Shown in pieces: positions 47,634 to 60,016 of a stretch of 64,000 nt of DNA. The notes under the pieces are model-generated. The model was not told the DNA's origin. It did no database searches and saw nothing but the letters and a program-made list of their open reading frames with translations. Where the stretch lies: the NCBI RefSeq assembly GCF_000340215.1, contig NW_006921536.1, positions 3,971,664 through 4,035,663 on the forward strand. Direction: 5' to 3'. Each line of letters starts with the position of its first letter. Positions within the stretch are counted from its first letter, which is position 1. This DNA is from Pseudocercospora fijiensis CIRAD86. Taxonomy: Eukaryota; Ascomycota; Dothideomycetes; Mycosphaerellales; Mycosphaerellaceae. A program made the translations under genes and the position numbers.

Positions 47634-49605
47634 AGTAGAGATAAAGTCGATAGAGCGATAAAGCGATCCTATCGCTCCTCTATCGACTTTATACTTTTCT
47701 AGACGTATTTACGCTACTTTTTAATATTAACTAAGCTTGCTAAAACTAAGAACAGTCCCTCGAGAGAGCCTAAATTAACTAATAAAGTATAAGCCGCTTT
47801 TAACGGTTTAAAGAAGCGGTTTACTACTGCCCCTCTACTATGCTATTTAAATTTAACTGAACTATAAAAAATGGAGACTAACGCTTTATAGTATACTACT
47901 TCCGCTATCGTACTATAGCAGTCGGGTACCAATAGTTACTAGGACCCGATCGCCTTTATCCTAAGGAAGATAACTAATATCGAATGTCGCTATAAGACGT
48001 ACAAATAAGAGTTATTACTAGTAATCGTAGAGGCCTTTAAGCATTAGCATACAATATGCTATTTAGGTCTATATAGACTATAACAACCTTCGTAGAATTA
48101 CTAAGGTTACTAGGGTTATAGGTCGATAGGCTAGCGATAGTATATAATATAAAGGTATTCCTACTATATTAATAGTACGCGTAAAGAAGTACGCTAACAT
48201 AGACTATTTAGCTAGTAGTATATACGCGATAGTAGCTCGTACGACCTCTCTATACTATAGTAGTTAGCAAGCTTACTATTATAGTATTGCTTAAGAATCT
48301 CGTACCTAATCGATTGCTTAGAGGCTATATATAAGCGGCCCTTATAGCGTAAGTAACTAGCACTATCGACTAACTAGTTAGTTATTCTTACTCTTACTAG
48401 ATCGAGTCTCGCGTCTAACTATAGGCCGAGTAAGGCGGTTAGTAGCAAAGGCGTCCCTCTACTAAGTGCGTAATAGCTTACTTATAAAGGTTTAACGATT
48501 ACCCTATATAAGGTCGCTTAATAGCACTCTCGCTATTTTACGTAGTATGTACTATATATATCTAGTAGTACTAGTAGCCGGATTAGCTATATTAGTGCTA
48601 ATATCGCTATTACTATAAATAGTAACGTTAACTATAGGATCCCTATAGTCTATATTAGCGTGTTTGTTCTTTACGCACACTATTAATATAGTAGGAACAC
48701 CTTTGTATTATATACTATCGCGGTGTCCGGAGGTCCGCTTACCCTACTATTGCTATATAGCAATGTCTATAGCAATCTTATATTAAAGGATAGAAAACAA
48801 TAAATTAATAGACTAGGTTTCGCTATCGTAATTAGGTCGTCTTAATAGACTAGTAGTAGGGTTACTTACGCCTAGCCGATATAGAATATCGAAGTCGAAC
48901 CTAGCGAGGTAGACGGCCTATCTAGCCTATCGACCTATAACCCTAGTAACCTTAGTAATTCTACGAAGGTTGTTATAGTCCGTATAGACCGAAACAGTGT
49001 GCTTTATACCGTAAAGATAGTGCCGCTAATGCTTCAAGGCTTCTACAATTGCTAATAGCTCTTACTCGTACGTCTCGTACCGGCGTTCTATATTAATTAT
49101 CTTCCTCGAGAAGAAGGCAATTAGGTACTAGTAGCTATCGTTACTACTGCCCTATTATAATAAGATAGCGGATATAGTATATTATAAAGCGTTAGTCTCA
49201 ATTTTTAATAGCTTAATTAGGTTAAAATAGTATAGTAGGGGAGTAGTAGTAAACCGCTCCTTTAACCCGTTAAAAGCGGCTTGTACTTTGTTACTCTATC
49301 TAAGCTCCCTTAAAGGATTGTTCTTGGTTTTAGTAAGCTTAGTTAGCGGTGCTATATAGCGTAAATAGACCTTAATAAATCGTCGGTAGAAGTTAGCGAA
49401 ACTAAGGAACGATTAGAGTTCTTTAACCGTTATTAGTATAGGCTACTTAGTAATAGTCTTTATACGATTAGGCTTAGCCTTAACGCCTTTAATAGAAACT
49501 AAGAAGCCTAATAAGGGTACCCTTATTAGTAGCGAAGGTATATTTAGAAGGTTTGCAATATAGGCTATAGGCTCGTAGGCGGTTAAGGACCTTTCTATTA
49601 TAGGT

Positions 49606-49783
49606 AAGTAACGCGTATATAGATACTAGATATAAGACTTAATAGGTTCGATAAAGAGCTAAGTCTATCTACGTAAATCCGAATGGTTTTGTACGGTGCG
49701 CTAAGCGCTAAGTAGTAGGTTAAAGTCGCGTAGGCCGAATGCCTAAGGCTAGCGCTTTCTACCTAGGGCGTAGCCCTTTATAT
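49606..49783 (-). repeat. 3' LTR of gypsy C
   Basis: Direct repeat of 56185-56362. On minus it begins (G)TATAAAGGGCTACGCC where the other LTR has (G)TGTAAAGGG, so the terminal TG was changed to TA by RIP. Confidence 0.92.
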
Positions 49784-51200
49784 TACCCCCGTCCTCCTCC
49801 TCTTCCTTAGCGGGGATAGAACGCTCCTCGTAGTTTCTAACGCTATTACTTTATCTATTAGATCTACGCTTATCTAAGCTTTCTAAAGTAACGCGCTCGT
49901 AGGTTCCTTCTTCGCGATTAGGGTTTCCGCTACTTTCCGGTCGGAGTTGCCGTATCCTAGGTTTTAAGGACTATAACTGTCTTCGCGACTACTAAACCGC
50001 GCTCTTTTACCTACTTACCGCTTTCTAAAACGCGCCGTAACTGCGCTTTTAAACGCTTTACTTATATTCGCGCCTTCTTTTGCTTTTACGACGTTTACTT
50101 CTATATCGCTTTCTAGGAGTATTAATATTTCCCTCTTCTTCCTTTTCTTCTTCTTTTCTTTATATATACCCTCGCTACTACTACTACTACTACTACTACT
50201 ATAGCAAGTCCCTCTCTATCTTCTGCGATTTCCTTCGTAAAATTAACTTGTCCTAGATAGCTCGTCGAATCTACTATATTAGTTGCTACAACTCTAGCGA
50301 GGACTGCGCCGATTAATCTATAAGGTATCCGCCTTGTTTATCGTAGGGTTCGCTAACTTTTCCTAAGCCCGCTAGCTCTAGGGCCTGTACTAATTGCGCT
50401 CGTAAGAGAATTGCCTACGCCCTACTATAAGTTTTTACGATTCCTATACTAAAACCCTCGCTAACTATTTAGTCCTTAAATAGCCTACGTAGCTTACGCT
50501 AGCTATATCCGCGCGACCTATAGTACGGTCGCCGAAAAACACTCCGACCTTCTTAAGGTTCTTAAGGCATAGAAAGCTTTAAAGTCTCTCTAGCTATAGG
50601 GATTATTATCTAGGTAAGTTTTCTCGTATCCTGCGATAAAACCCTCGCTAACCTTTTCTTTTAGCGCTATAGCCTCGGAGGTAACGAATACCGTCGCTAA
50701 TACCGTAGCTTAATAGACTTAGACGTAAGTTCTTCTCCTATCCGTCGATTTTCTCTCGCTAATCTCTTTTTTAGGGATATTCCTACTACTCTCCGGCTCG
50801 GTAATAATCGTTAAGGCCCGGCGGAGTAGGCTGCTAGTTAATAAGGGTTTTCGTAGGTTTTCTAGTAGGCTCTAGGTAGTTCCGGAGGTATTATTATTAT
50901 ATATTTTTTTTCTATCCTAAGAGGACCTCTTAATTTCGGGCGGAGACCCGATACTTACTTATAAATACCTAAATAAAATCTTTCTCTATTCTAAATTATG
51001 TCTCCCTTCTCTAGTCTCCTAAGTAAACTAAAATATTCTATAAACAAAACTAATACGTTAGTAAAAACTCCGAAGGTTAGTAAAAATCCTTAAGATCTAG
51101 AAATTAATAACCGTTATTCCGCGGGAAAACTCTAGGTTACTGCTTTATTTCCTCCGCTTTCCTTTCTTCTCCTAGTCTCCTAGAGGTCTATCGTTCGCCT
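49784..51200 (-). other. Extra segment between the gypsy C chromodomain and 3' LTR
   Basis: About 1.4 kb. On minus it contains readable stretches, including a Lys/Arg-rich part near 50130-50170 and a (CTA)n run at 50180-50203. A third ORF or a long 3' UTR is possible. No family recognised. Confidence 0.4.
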
Positions 51201-54200
51201 CGATTTATCTATATTTCGCTTCGAAGTCGTCTAGCGCTAAGGTATCCGCGATATAATCTAGGGGTTCCTACGTAGGTTTATAGTACCTACTCTATTTTAC
51301 GAGCGCTTCTCGTCCTCTATCTCGTTTCCTTTTCTAGGCGTATAGGATTTCTTCGACCTACTATTCTTTATACGTCTTAAATAAAATAGGGTCTAGCTAT
51401 TCGTCGTCGATTTCCTACCCTAGTAAGGGGTCTCTACTCGCTAGTCTTAGAAGGTCGGTATAGAATACCGGGTAAATATTACTAGGTATCCTAGAGAGTC
51501 GTACTAATATAGGTAATAATACCTCTTCGACCGTATACTTAGTATATCTAGAGTTAAGGCTCTTCTTTAGTCTATTAGTTTAGTAATTCCTTAGGTCGAG
51601 CTAGACCTTGTCTCTAATACGATATACCGGCGCTAGTGTCTTAGTTTTATTCGCGCTATCCTCCTATTTCTACGCTACCTCCGCTATCTATACTTAGTAT
51701 AGGTCCGAGATCTTCTTAATCTTATCTATAAATTCCTCCGCTCCTTTCGCCGTAGTTAACCGCCGGTCGATAGCTAGGTCCTCTTATAGCGCGACTAGGG
51801 AAGTAGACTCGTAACTGTAAATCGCGAAGAAAGAGCTTATTCCTAATCCCGCTTAGTATCTCCCGTTAAACGCTAGTTCCGCCGTAGGAAGCTATTAGTT
51901 CTAGTCGGACTATATTTAGTTAATATAGTTCCGAAAGTAAGCCTATATATCTTAATTTGCGCGCTCTAGACCCCTATTAGTTTATAGATAGTAAGCGGAG
52001 CTTAACTTTTACTTTACGCTAAGTAGTCGATATATCTCTCTCTAGAACGTACTTGTCTAATTCGTACCTCTATCGCTAGTAGTGGCTCGAGGTAGTCTGT
52101 AATGCTTAACCTAGTATTTTAGAAACAAAACCGCGTATTCCTCCGCTTTTATAGAGGGAGTACCGATAAGGGTAATCTACTTACTAAGGCGGTCCTTAAT
52201 TACCTAAAGATATCGGTTCCCGTCGGACTCCGGTAGGTTAGTTATAAAGTCTATCGAGATTTCCTAGAAGAAACGGTCGGGCACTAGTAGTAGTTTTGGG
52301 AGGCCGTATTTATATTCTCTCTGTACTTTATTACGTCTATAATAATTGCAATTCCGTAGGAATTGTCGCACCTGTTTTGGCTGTAGCGGCTAGTAGAAAT
52401 CGCGACCTAGTATAGAAGCGGTAGAATCCCGGCCTAGGTAACTATAGAGCGGTAAGTCGTAGATCGACTAGATAATCTTTATACGTAGTATATCCTACTA
52501 TAGTTCTTTAGCCCCTATATCTTTATATTCGTCTTCCGTCGTAGCTAGGGCTCCTAGAACCTAGAGCTTGCCGCGGTAGCGTAGGAACCCTTTAGGGTCT
52601 ATCGTATAATCCCTAATCTAAATCTTTACCTTAATTTCCGGCTATAATATCCTAGATCCCTTATAGACTTTCTATAATACCGTCTAGTATACCGTATCTT
52701 TCTTAATAATACCCTTCTATATATTGTTTATTTCTAGGTCCTAGAATAGTTTAGCGCCTTCGGCCGGGGCCTACGCGGGCTCCGTCTCGTTCGCGAGTAG
52801 GGATAATAGGCTCGCCTCGGGTATATATAGGAAGTTACGAATCGTAGCGTATAAAATTTAAACGTTTTCCGGCTAGTATAGAGAGAGCTTAAGCTCTAAA
52901 AATCTTCGGAACCTCGAAAGCTTATTGTCTTAGCCTAACGTATCCTATTCCCTTCTTAATAAGGTATCCGGTAGAATAGCTTCGATTCCCGGCTAGTAGA
53001 CTAGGGTAAACTAGTACTTAGCTAGTTCTTCCTACTATTAGATCTATCTCTCGGATAGCTAGCGCTTTACTATAAAGTATTCTAGGTTCTTATAGTCCGT
53101 CTAAATCGTAAAAGGACTATACGACTTTAGCTTAGAGTCCTAAAATTTAATACTAGATACGACCGCGAGTATCTCCTTATCGTAGATATCGTAATTAATT
53201 ACTGCTTTATTTAGTTTCTTCGAAAAGAAGCCTACCGGTCGTCGGATCCCTGCCTTTTCTTAGATAAGGGCGCCCCTAATCGCGAACCTGCTATAATCTA
53301 TCTCGAGGAAGGTAGAAAGGGACGGGTCCTACTAGGTAAGTACCGGGATATAGTAGAATTTATCCTTTAGCGTCTCGAATGCTTTATCCTACTCTTCTCC
53401 CTAGTAGAACGGGGTTCCTTTACTAGTAAGCGCGGTTAATAGTACGGAGATCTTAGAATAGTTCGGTACGAATATATAGTAATAGTTCGTAAATCCTAAG
53501 AAACGACGAACCTCCTTTTAGGTCTTAGGTACTACCTACTTTTATACGGCTTCTACCTTTTTACGGTCGGCTAATACCCCCCCTCTATTAGTATAGACGA
53601 TAAATCCTAGGTACTTAATCTTTTTCTAGGCGAATTCGCTCTTTTTTAAATTAAGGTAAAGGCCTCCGTCCTAAAGCTTCTTAAGAACGGTCCTTACCTT
53701 ACGGAAATAGTCTTCCTTTGTTCCGCTCGAGTAGATTACTACGTCGTCTATATATACTAACGCGAAATCGTCTAGATACTCCCGTAGAAGAGTATTAATA
53801 TACCGTTAAAACGTAGCCGGGGCTCCGGACAAACCGAACGGGTATACTAGCTACTCGAACGAGCCTAGCCTAGTACGGAAGGCCGTTTTATACTCGTATC
53901 CTTTTGCTATTCTTATCTTATAAAAGGCTAAGACTACGTTAACCTTAGTTAACTATCGGGCCTCCGTTAGGTTCCTTATAGTATCCGGGATTAGTAGGAG
54001 GGGGTATCGGTCTTGCTTTATAAGGGCGTTAAGCGCCCTATAGTCGTAGTAGAACCGTAGTCCTCCCCTAGGCTTCTTAACGAATAGTACGAGCGCCGCC
54101 GCTTTAGAGTTCGTAGGTCTTATAAACCCCTTCTTTAAGAGCTCGTCTAGCGACTTCCGTAAGACTAAGAGTTCTTATTTCGATATACTATAGAGCAGGC

Positions 54201-56184
54201 CCTAAGGGAGTTAAGGCTAGGATCCGTCTAGTTTCTCCTAGAGTTCTATTATATAGTCGATACTAGGACGATAGGGCGCTAACTTATCGGCTTCCCTTTA
54301 ATAAAATAGCGCGGCTATATCGCGAACCTCCGGAGGCAATTTCTTCTTTAGCTTCTCGATCGTTAGGTATTCCTTCGTTTTTAGGGCCTTTTTAATATCC
54401 TCGGCAATTGTCGCGGTAAGTAGGCTTCTTACGGCATTAATTATAGCGATATTCCCGTTCGTATCGACCTCTCGGTAATAGCGCCCTTCTTTAATCTAAT
54501 ACCGAGCCCTCCCGTAGTAGTACTATCGTTTCTTAGGCGCGGTCCTAACCTTATTATATACCTTCTATAAGTTCCCTAGGATAAGAGGGAAAGCTAATCC
54601 CGGTACGACGTAAGCGTATACTGTTTATTAGAATCCGTTAATTTCTATCTAGAAGGCGACGACTTCTATAATTTTCGCGTCTTATATCGTAGACGACGCT
54701 CCTTTTACTTCTCGGGACTTACGGCTAATATAGCTAAGTCCGAGGCCTTTAGCTAGGCCCGTATTAATTATAGCGTAATACTAGTATCCTTCGTCGATAA
54801 GAGTAGAAGTTCCGACGTTATTTTCGAGGACTATATCGGTATATATAAGATTCCCGTTTATATCCTTTTTAACTTCTTCCTATTTCTTTACCTATACTCT
54901 ATCTACTCCCGACTCCTAACTACGAGCGAGAGTTACTCTTTTCCCGAGTCGGAACTACTTAACTCCGACTATTCTTCCGTATCCTCTAGAATAGATTATA
55001 CGGAGGCGATACTAATCTTAGTAGGCTAAGCCGGCAGGGCGTACGGGTAATCTCGAATATAGTGTCCGCTCGCTCTATAGCGGAAGTAGAGTCTTTTCTC
55101 CTTACGCTTCTCTCTTTCTATAGAGTCGACCTATTTAGCCCTAGGTTTCCCCGCCGTCGATTGTTAGCCTCCGCGGTTCTTTCTACGGGAAGCGTTAGTT
55201 TAAGCGGGGTTTATAACTACGTCTCTATTAGAGTCGACCTTCGGGTTCGCCGTAGAAGCTATATAGGGGGGGATAACGACTATAGGACTCGCGGCTTCTT
55301 TCTTCCTTTCTTACTAGCGTTTCGTAGCCTATTTAAACTAATCTATCGACTCGAGGTTCGTTATAATCCGCTCGACCTCCTCCGTATAGAGGTAGTAATC
55401 CTTAATCTTTAGTACGGCGGTAGTATAGGTCTTAGCCGCGTTCGAGAAGGTATTCTTTAAATACCCGATTTTCGTATCGTTAGTCTAACGGTCTCTACCT
55501 ACGCTTAGTAGGAGGCCGTCGAATTCTAGCTAGTAGTCGTACTAAGGTTATCCCTAGGAGTGCCTTAGGGCTTAGAGTTGCTCTAGCGCCTTTATAGCTT
55601 CGTTACTATCCGCGAAGACGTCCTCGAGTTGCTAGAAGAAGGCTTCGGGGTCCTTTCCTTTCGTAAAGCTTCCTCTTTCCTAGAAGTAGCGTATCCTAGC
55701 GCGTTCCTTTACCGGCAGGGTATCGTATACGATATCCTAGTAGTAATCTTCGGAGAGCTTCGGTTTTAGCCTAGAACGAACTCGGTACGAACTTCTTAGT
55801 CGTAGTAGGTAGTCCCGGAACGACTCGGCTTTCCTATTCTACGATAGTAGCTTCTACTCGCGGGACGCCGTTACGTTTTAGCCGGTAGCCGAGAGAGTTT
55901 CTAGGAGTCCCTTTAGGATCTCGTTCGTAGACTAGTCTCGTACTAAACTAGCTTCGGGAGGCCCGGGCTAGCGAGACGCTTCTACGTATTAGAGCGCGGA
56001 GCGAGTAGCTTATAGCTAGGCTTCTATCGTCTACTATCTAGTATAGAGACTCTCGAAGGTACGATAAATCTCGTCCCTAGTTATCTCTAGTACGGTAGGG
56101 GTAGCGTTCCCCTAGCTATCTTACTCGGGTTCCTAATAAACCTTAGCGTTTCCTATATTAAAGATCGAACCTAATATTACGGAT

Positions 56185-56362
56185 AAGTAACGCGTACGCA
56201 GATACTAGATATAAGACTTAATAGGTTCGATAAAGAGCTAAGTCTATCTACGTAAATCCGAATGATTTTGTATAGTGCGCTAAGCGCTAAGTAGTAGGTT
56301 AGAGTCGCGTAGGCCGAATGCCTAAGGCTAGCGCTTTCTACCTAGGGCGTAGCCCTTTACAC
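56185..56362 (-). repeat. 5' LTR of gypsy C
   Basis: Starts (G)TGTAAAGGGCTACGCC on minus and ends ...CGTTACTT. It is followed on minus by the internal leader and gag. Confidence 0.92.
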
Positions 56363-58598
56363 TAGGTAGTATTTAAATATATTAATATAGGTTTCGCAAA
56401 TAGGCGGTAGTATACGAGCGAGCTAATTAGAGTCTATACTATTAGGGGATATAGGTTTATCGTCGTTACTACCGAGTAGGTTATCCGTCGGATTAGCTAA
56501 GGTTAGGTTGCTAATAAATAGGACCTTAATATTATTAGGGCACTCGCTAACCTTAATATATTTAATATCCTCCTTCCTAGGGATTCTAAATCGCTACTAT
56601 TAGAGGCCTAAGCCTATAGTTATAGCGTAGTGCTTAAGAATAGGGTTTCCGAGGACAATATCGGCTAGAAGATTGTCTATGTCTACTATATAGGTAGTAA
56701 AGTCTAGAAGGCGCTTATTACTAAGGTCGTCTCTTAGTACTATATAAATATAGTAGGCTCTATAGGTTAGGTACCGAGCGTTATTAAACTAAGTAAGGGT
56801 TAGTAGGTTAGCCCTATTTAGTTATCGAAGGTCTAATTGTTTAGCTAGGCTATAGCTAATAAGGGTACTAACTAAATTGCCTAGGTCTAGTATAACCTTA
56901 GTCTTATAGTTAGTGCTATACGTGTCCTAGTATACGAGGTAGGTACGTATAATAGCTAGTACAATATCGATAGTCTTACGCTATATAAGGCTAATAGTTA
57001 GTGCGGCGCTTATTCTTTTTTTAACTAATAGAGGGGACCGATAGGGGTAGTATTAGCGGCTAAGAGGTGCTTTCGGTACTTAGTAGTAGTACAGTCGATT
57101 CGGGCCTAATCCCTAGGTTTGTCGTATTAGCCTAGTAGATAGCTAGTGCTATTATAGTTAAAGCACTTTAGTCTACTTAGGAGATTGCTAGAGCTATTGC
57201 TGCTATTATTAGCTAAGCGATTAGTATTATAGGGATACGAGCCCCTTCTACGGCCCCTATTATAGCCTCCTCTATATAGCCGCCGGCTACGGCCTCTTCT
57301 ACGGTCGTTGTTACTATTCCTATTATTAGTATTATTGTTCTAATAGGAGCCTTAGTTTCCTCCGCGGCTACGGCTAGTAGTTAGGCGTATCTTAGATTCT
57401 AACCGTTGCTAAAGCTATACTATACGCTCTACGGTTTCGACTTTAACTATAAATTGAATACGTATAAGGTTGGCTTGTTTAAATATACGGCGGCGGTCTA
57501 ATTTAAGGACTAATTCCTATCTTAATTTAGGGCGTATTTCGGAGATCTAGATAGGGTCGGTCTTAGCTAGCAAATCGTCCTTAAGGGTCTTTAAATAGGC
57601 CTCGAAGGATCGAGAGGATTAGTCGGCCTTTTGTTTAGTACGTAGGTATTAGTCCTCTATATATTACTATCGTAATATAGGGTTGCTAAGGGTGTTTAGT
57701 ATAATAGTCTTATAGGTCTGCTACTAAATAGTAGTCTAGTCGTTAAGAGAGTCGAAATAGTTATCCTAGGTACGCTTAGGGTCCCTATTAATATATTGCA
57801 TAGTATAAACAACTAAGGAGTAGTCGTCTAGTAGCGCTCTTAGTGCATTACGCTAGTTAAGCTTAGAATTACGTATATAATTATTATATTGCTTGCGACT
57901 AGAGCCGTTAAATATAGTATAATGCTTAAGTTTAGCATCCTTCTTTTAGATAGGTAGTAAGGAAGGCCCTACTACTAGTTTAATATTAGTTATTAGGGAT
58001 TACTATAGGCGGCGAATCTTAAGGAGGTTATCCTTTAGCTATTATTCTTAACGTAAGGTAGTAAGCCTGTTCTAAGTAGCTTCTTAAAGTTACGCTATTA
58101 GCTAGGGGCTAAAGGCTAGTTAGTTATATCGGCGATTAACAATATTGCTAAGAATATCGTTAATATATAACGATAGGTTATCCCCTTCGACTATAGATTC
58201 TTTAGTAGGCCCTCTAGTAGGCTCTTTAGTAGGCGCTTTAGCAGGCACTATACTACTAGCGTTGTCGTTGCTAGTATTGCTAGCGGCGCCGCGGTTGTTA
58301 TTGTTACTTTGTAATAAGCCGGCTATTATAAGGGGTAATACTAATAATATATTATAGGCCCCTATAATACGGATATAGCGGAATTAGTAAATATTAGCCT
58401 AGTACGATTAGCTTAGTATAATAGGCCGTATAGAAGGCCTTACTTAATAATTAGTACGGTTGTTTTAGTAGAGTAGTATATATAGGTCCTATTCTTCGGG
58501 CGTAATATAGTTAAATCGATAGTTTTCGTAGCTATACCGCTAAAAGCTTAAAATAAGGACTATCTAGCTACTACTCTTAAAGGGTAGATCGAATACTA

Positions 58599-58787
58599 TA
58601 TAAGAAGGGTTATATTAGTAGGTAGATAGAGTAGTAGTAGGTTAGTATAGTATTCGATAGAGATCTAGGAGGAGAAGGAGAAAGGTAGGCTAGTTAGCCT
58701 AACGCTAAGCGCTAAGCCCTACCTAAGGTACTAAGACCCTAGCTTTACTTAAGCTAGTTATATGCTAATTACGTATAGCCTCTAACA
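58599..58787 (-). repeat. 5' LTR of gypsy B
   Basis: 189 bp, inverted copy of the LTR at 63685-63873. It begins TGTTAGAGGCTATACG on minus. Immediately inside is TAGTATTCGATCTACCC, which could be a primer-binding site (former TGGTATTCGATC). Confidence 0.85.
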
Positions 58788-59083
58788 CCCTCTAATAAGA
58801 TTCGATAATTAATTCTCCGTCTAGTAATTTAAGAATATATATAAGGTTATTTAGGATATTGCTCTAGCGTAGTATTAATTTGCCTATAGCGTATTAGTTA
58901 GGTAGCGTAATAAAGAGCCGGATAATCTCGATATACGAATATTAACCCTTACCGCCTTTATCCTCTATACTTGCTTTTAGAATAAATCTAATTAGTTTAT
59001 AAAGGTATTTAGTCGGTACTTACTATTAAATAGCGTAAAGCGGAGGGTATTAGATATCCTATTAGGGATTGGTTTAATTGCTA

Positions 59084-60016
59084 CGTTACGAAAACTTTTT
59101 TTCTAATCGCGACGATCCTATCGATAGGATCGCTTAGGATCCTCGGGATCGTACGTTAAAGATCTTATCTAATAGGATCGCTCGGGATCGCGGGGCCGCG
59201 ATCCTATCGACAGGATCGCCGCGATCGCAAATTTCGGGACGGGCCGTCCCGAAATTCGAGGCCGAGAAACGTAAAGGACGCGGGATAAGTTAGAGCCCGA
59301 CTACTACTACTACTACGAGGTATTTAGGGATATTATATACTAATGTAGGTTAAATTTAGCGGTTTCGTAGGTTTTTTTTATAAATAAATTTTTTTCGTTA
59401 AGGTTTCGTTAAATACAGCCGATATTTTGTTAAGGTCTCTTTTAAAAGCCGACGCTTAATAAGTAGAACTTTAAGAAAAAGTATACTCGAAATACTCGAT
59501 ATTCTTTTCTAGATTCTAAGATAACTACTAGGTATTAAGACTTAAAAGTTTATAATATTCTTATTAATAGGTGAAGCTTTAAGTTCTTTTCTTTAGATTT
59601 CTAAAAATAGTAAAGTATAACTTAGAAAAGCCAAAATACTATATTACTTATTTCTATTCCCTAGCTTTAGTTTCGTAGAAAATGTATAAATTTTATATTT
59701 TTTTTATAATAGTATACTAAAAACGGAGTACCTTTCTACTATATTACTAAGCTATAAATCTACTAGAAAAAAAGATAAATTAGAAGCAAAATGTCTAGAA
59801 AAGCGATTTTCTTTCCTTTATATCTTTTTATCTAGAAGGTTTACGGCTTAGTAATATATAACAAAAGTTTTCTATTTTTAGCATAGTATTAGGCAAAAGT
59901 CTAACTTTTATAAGTTACCTATTTTTCGTTCTAGGATAGCTTAGGATCGCGAGCGATCGCGAGCGATCGCTAGGATCGATAGGATCGATAGGATCGGTAA
60001 AAAAGTTTTCGTAACG
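59084..60016. mobile_element. 933-bp non-coding TIR element, TA target duplication
   Basis: TIRs CGTTACGAAAACTTTTTT at both ends, flanked by TA (59082-59083, 60017-60018), inside the DUF6589 gene. Subterminal regions are packed with GATCCTATCGATAGGATCG-type palindromes (59112-59225 and 59935-59995). A perfect 12-bp hairpin AATTTCGGGACG/CGTCCCGAAATT lies at 59230-59256. The middle (59290-59930) is AT-rich without a gene. Non-autonomous Tc1/mariner/pogo-type by target and TIR. Confidence 0.85.

Larger units (their letters stand above)
43343..47705. mobile_element. TIR element with TA target duplication, split by a MULE
   Basis: TIRs CGTCTAGAAAAGTATAA (left) and its complement (right, ending 47705) flank the segment, with TA on both sides (43341-43342, 47706-47707). 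Comparison with copy B (GGTCTATTTACG) confirms a single TA in the empty site. Without the inner MULE the element is ~1.2 kb and non-coding, so it is a non-autonomous Tc1/mariner/pogo-type element by its TA target. Subterminal sequence has GTCGATA and GATCCTATCG motifs, resembling the element at 59084-60016. The 46784-47460 part is AT-rich and holds no gene. Confidence 0.8.
40045..48210 (+). mobile_element. Ty3/gypsy copy A, truncated at both ends and carrying nested insertions
   Basis: The left end keeps only the last ~30 bp of the LTR (40050-40078) and a TAGTATTCGATC primer-binding-like site. Gag runs at about 40430-41540. The RT at 42730-43330 shows YLNNILVY (YLDD to YLNN, near 43048-43059). 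After a 4.36-kb insertion (43343-47705) the RT end and RNase H resume (47740-48130, DPIAFILRKI and ELLLVIVEAFKH). A segment reading DSIQYKGIPTILIV follows to 48210, with about 240 bp missing compared with copy B just before it. It then meets copy B tail to tail. It also carries a hAT-type MITE (41589-41957). Confidence 0.85.
49606..56362 (-). mobile_element. Gypsy C: complete chromovirus-type LTR retrotransposon
   Basis: 178-bp LTRs at 49606-49783 and 56185-56362 differ mainly by C/T and G/A; the TSD is TAGGT (49601-49605, 56363-56367). Gag lies at about 56150-54950; its zinc knuckle near 55010-55080 reads YFRYRASGHYIRDYP, so the three Cys of C-C-H-C are Tyr while His remains. Pol follows: the RT active site YIDDVVIY is intact (53743-53754), unlike the other RTs here. 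At the C-terminus is a chromodomain (about 51240-51390) reading VEEILYA, LVK, YYKPT and EPLDYIADTL, with the aromatic Trp now stop codons. An extra ~1.4 kb lies between it and the 3' LTR. Confidence 0.92.
48210..58787 (-). mobile_element. Ty3/gypsy copy B, inverted relative to A and interrupted by gypsy C
   Basis: The 5' LTR is at the right (58599-58787, 189 bp, starting TGTTAGAGGC on minus). Gag occupies about 58150-56950, with protease-like sequence down to 56368. After gypsy C, the RT end follows (near 49400, SFANFYRRFIK), then RNase H (48830-49200, RKIINIERRYETYEQELLAI) and an integrase zinc-finger region (48215-48400). It stops at the tail-to-tail junction with copy A, so the integrase core and 3' LTR are missing. 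Compared with copy A, about 570 bp of RT sequence (A 42530-43100) is absent at the gypsy C insertion site. All frames carry RIP stops. Confidence 0.85.

Noticed and set aside
55062..55412. Longest uninterrupted frame in the window, 116 codons on plus
   Set aside because: Antisense to the gypsy C gag; RIP creates fewer stops on this strand. Composition is not convincing.
58145..58357. Hydrophobic 70-codon frame on plus that looks like a membrane peptide
   Set aside because: Antisense to a Pro/Thr/Lys/Glu repeat region in the gypsy B gag; the hydrophobic look comes from the repeats.
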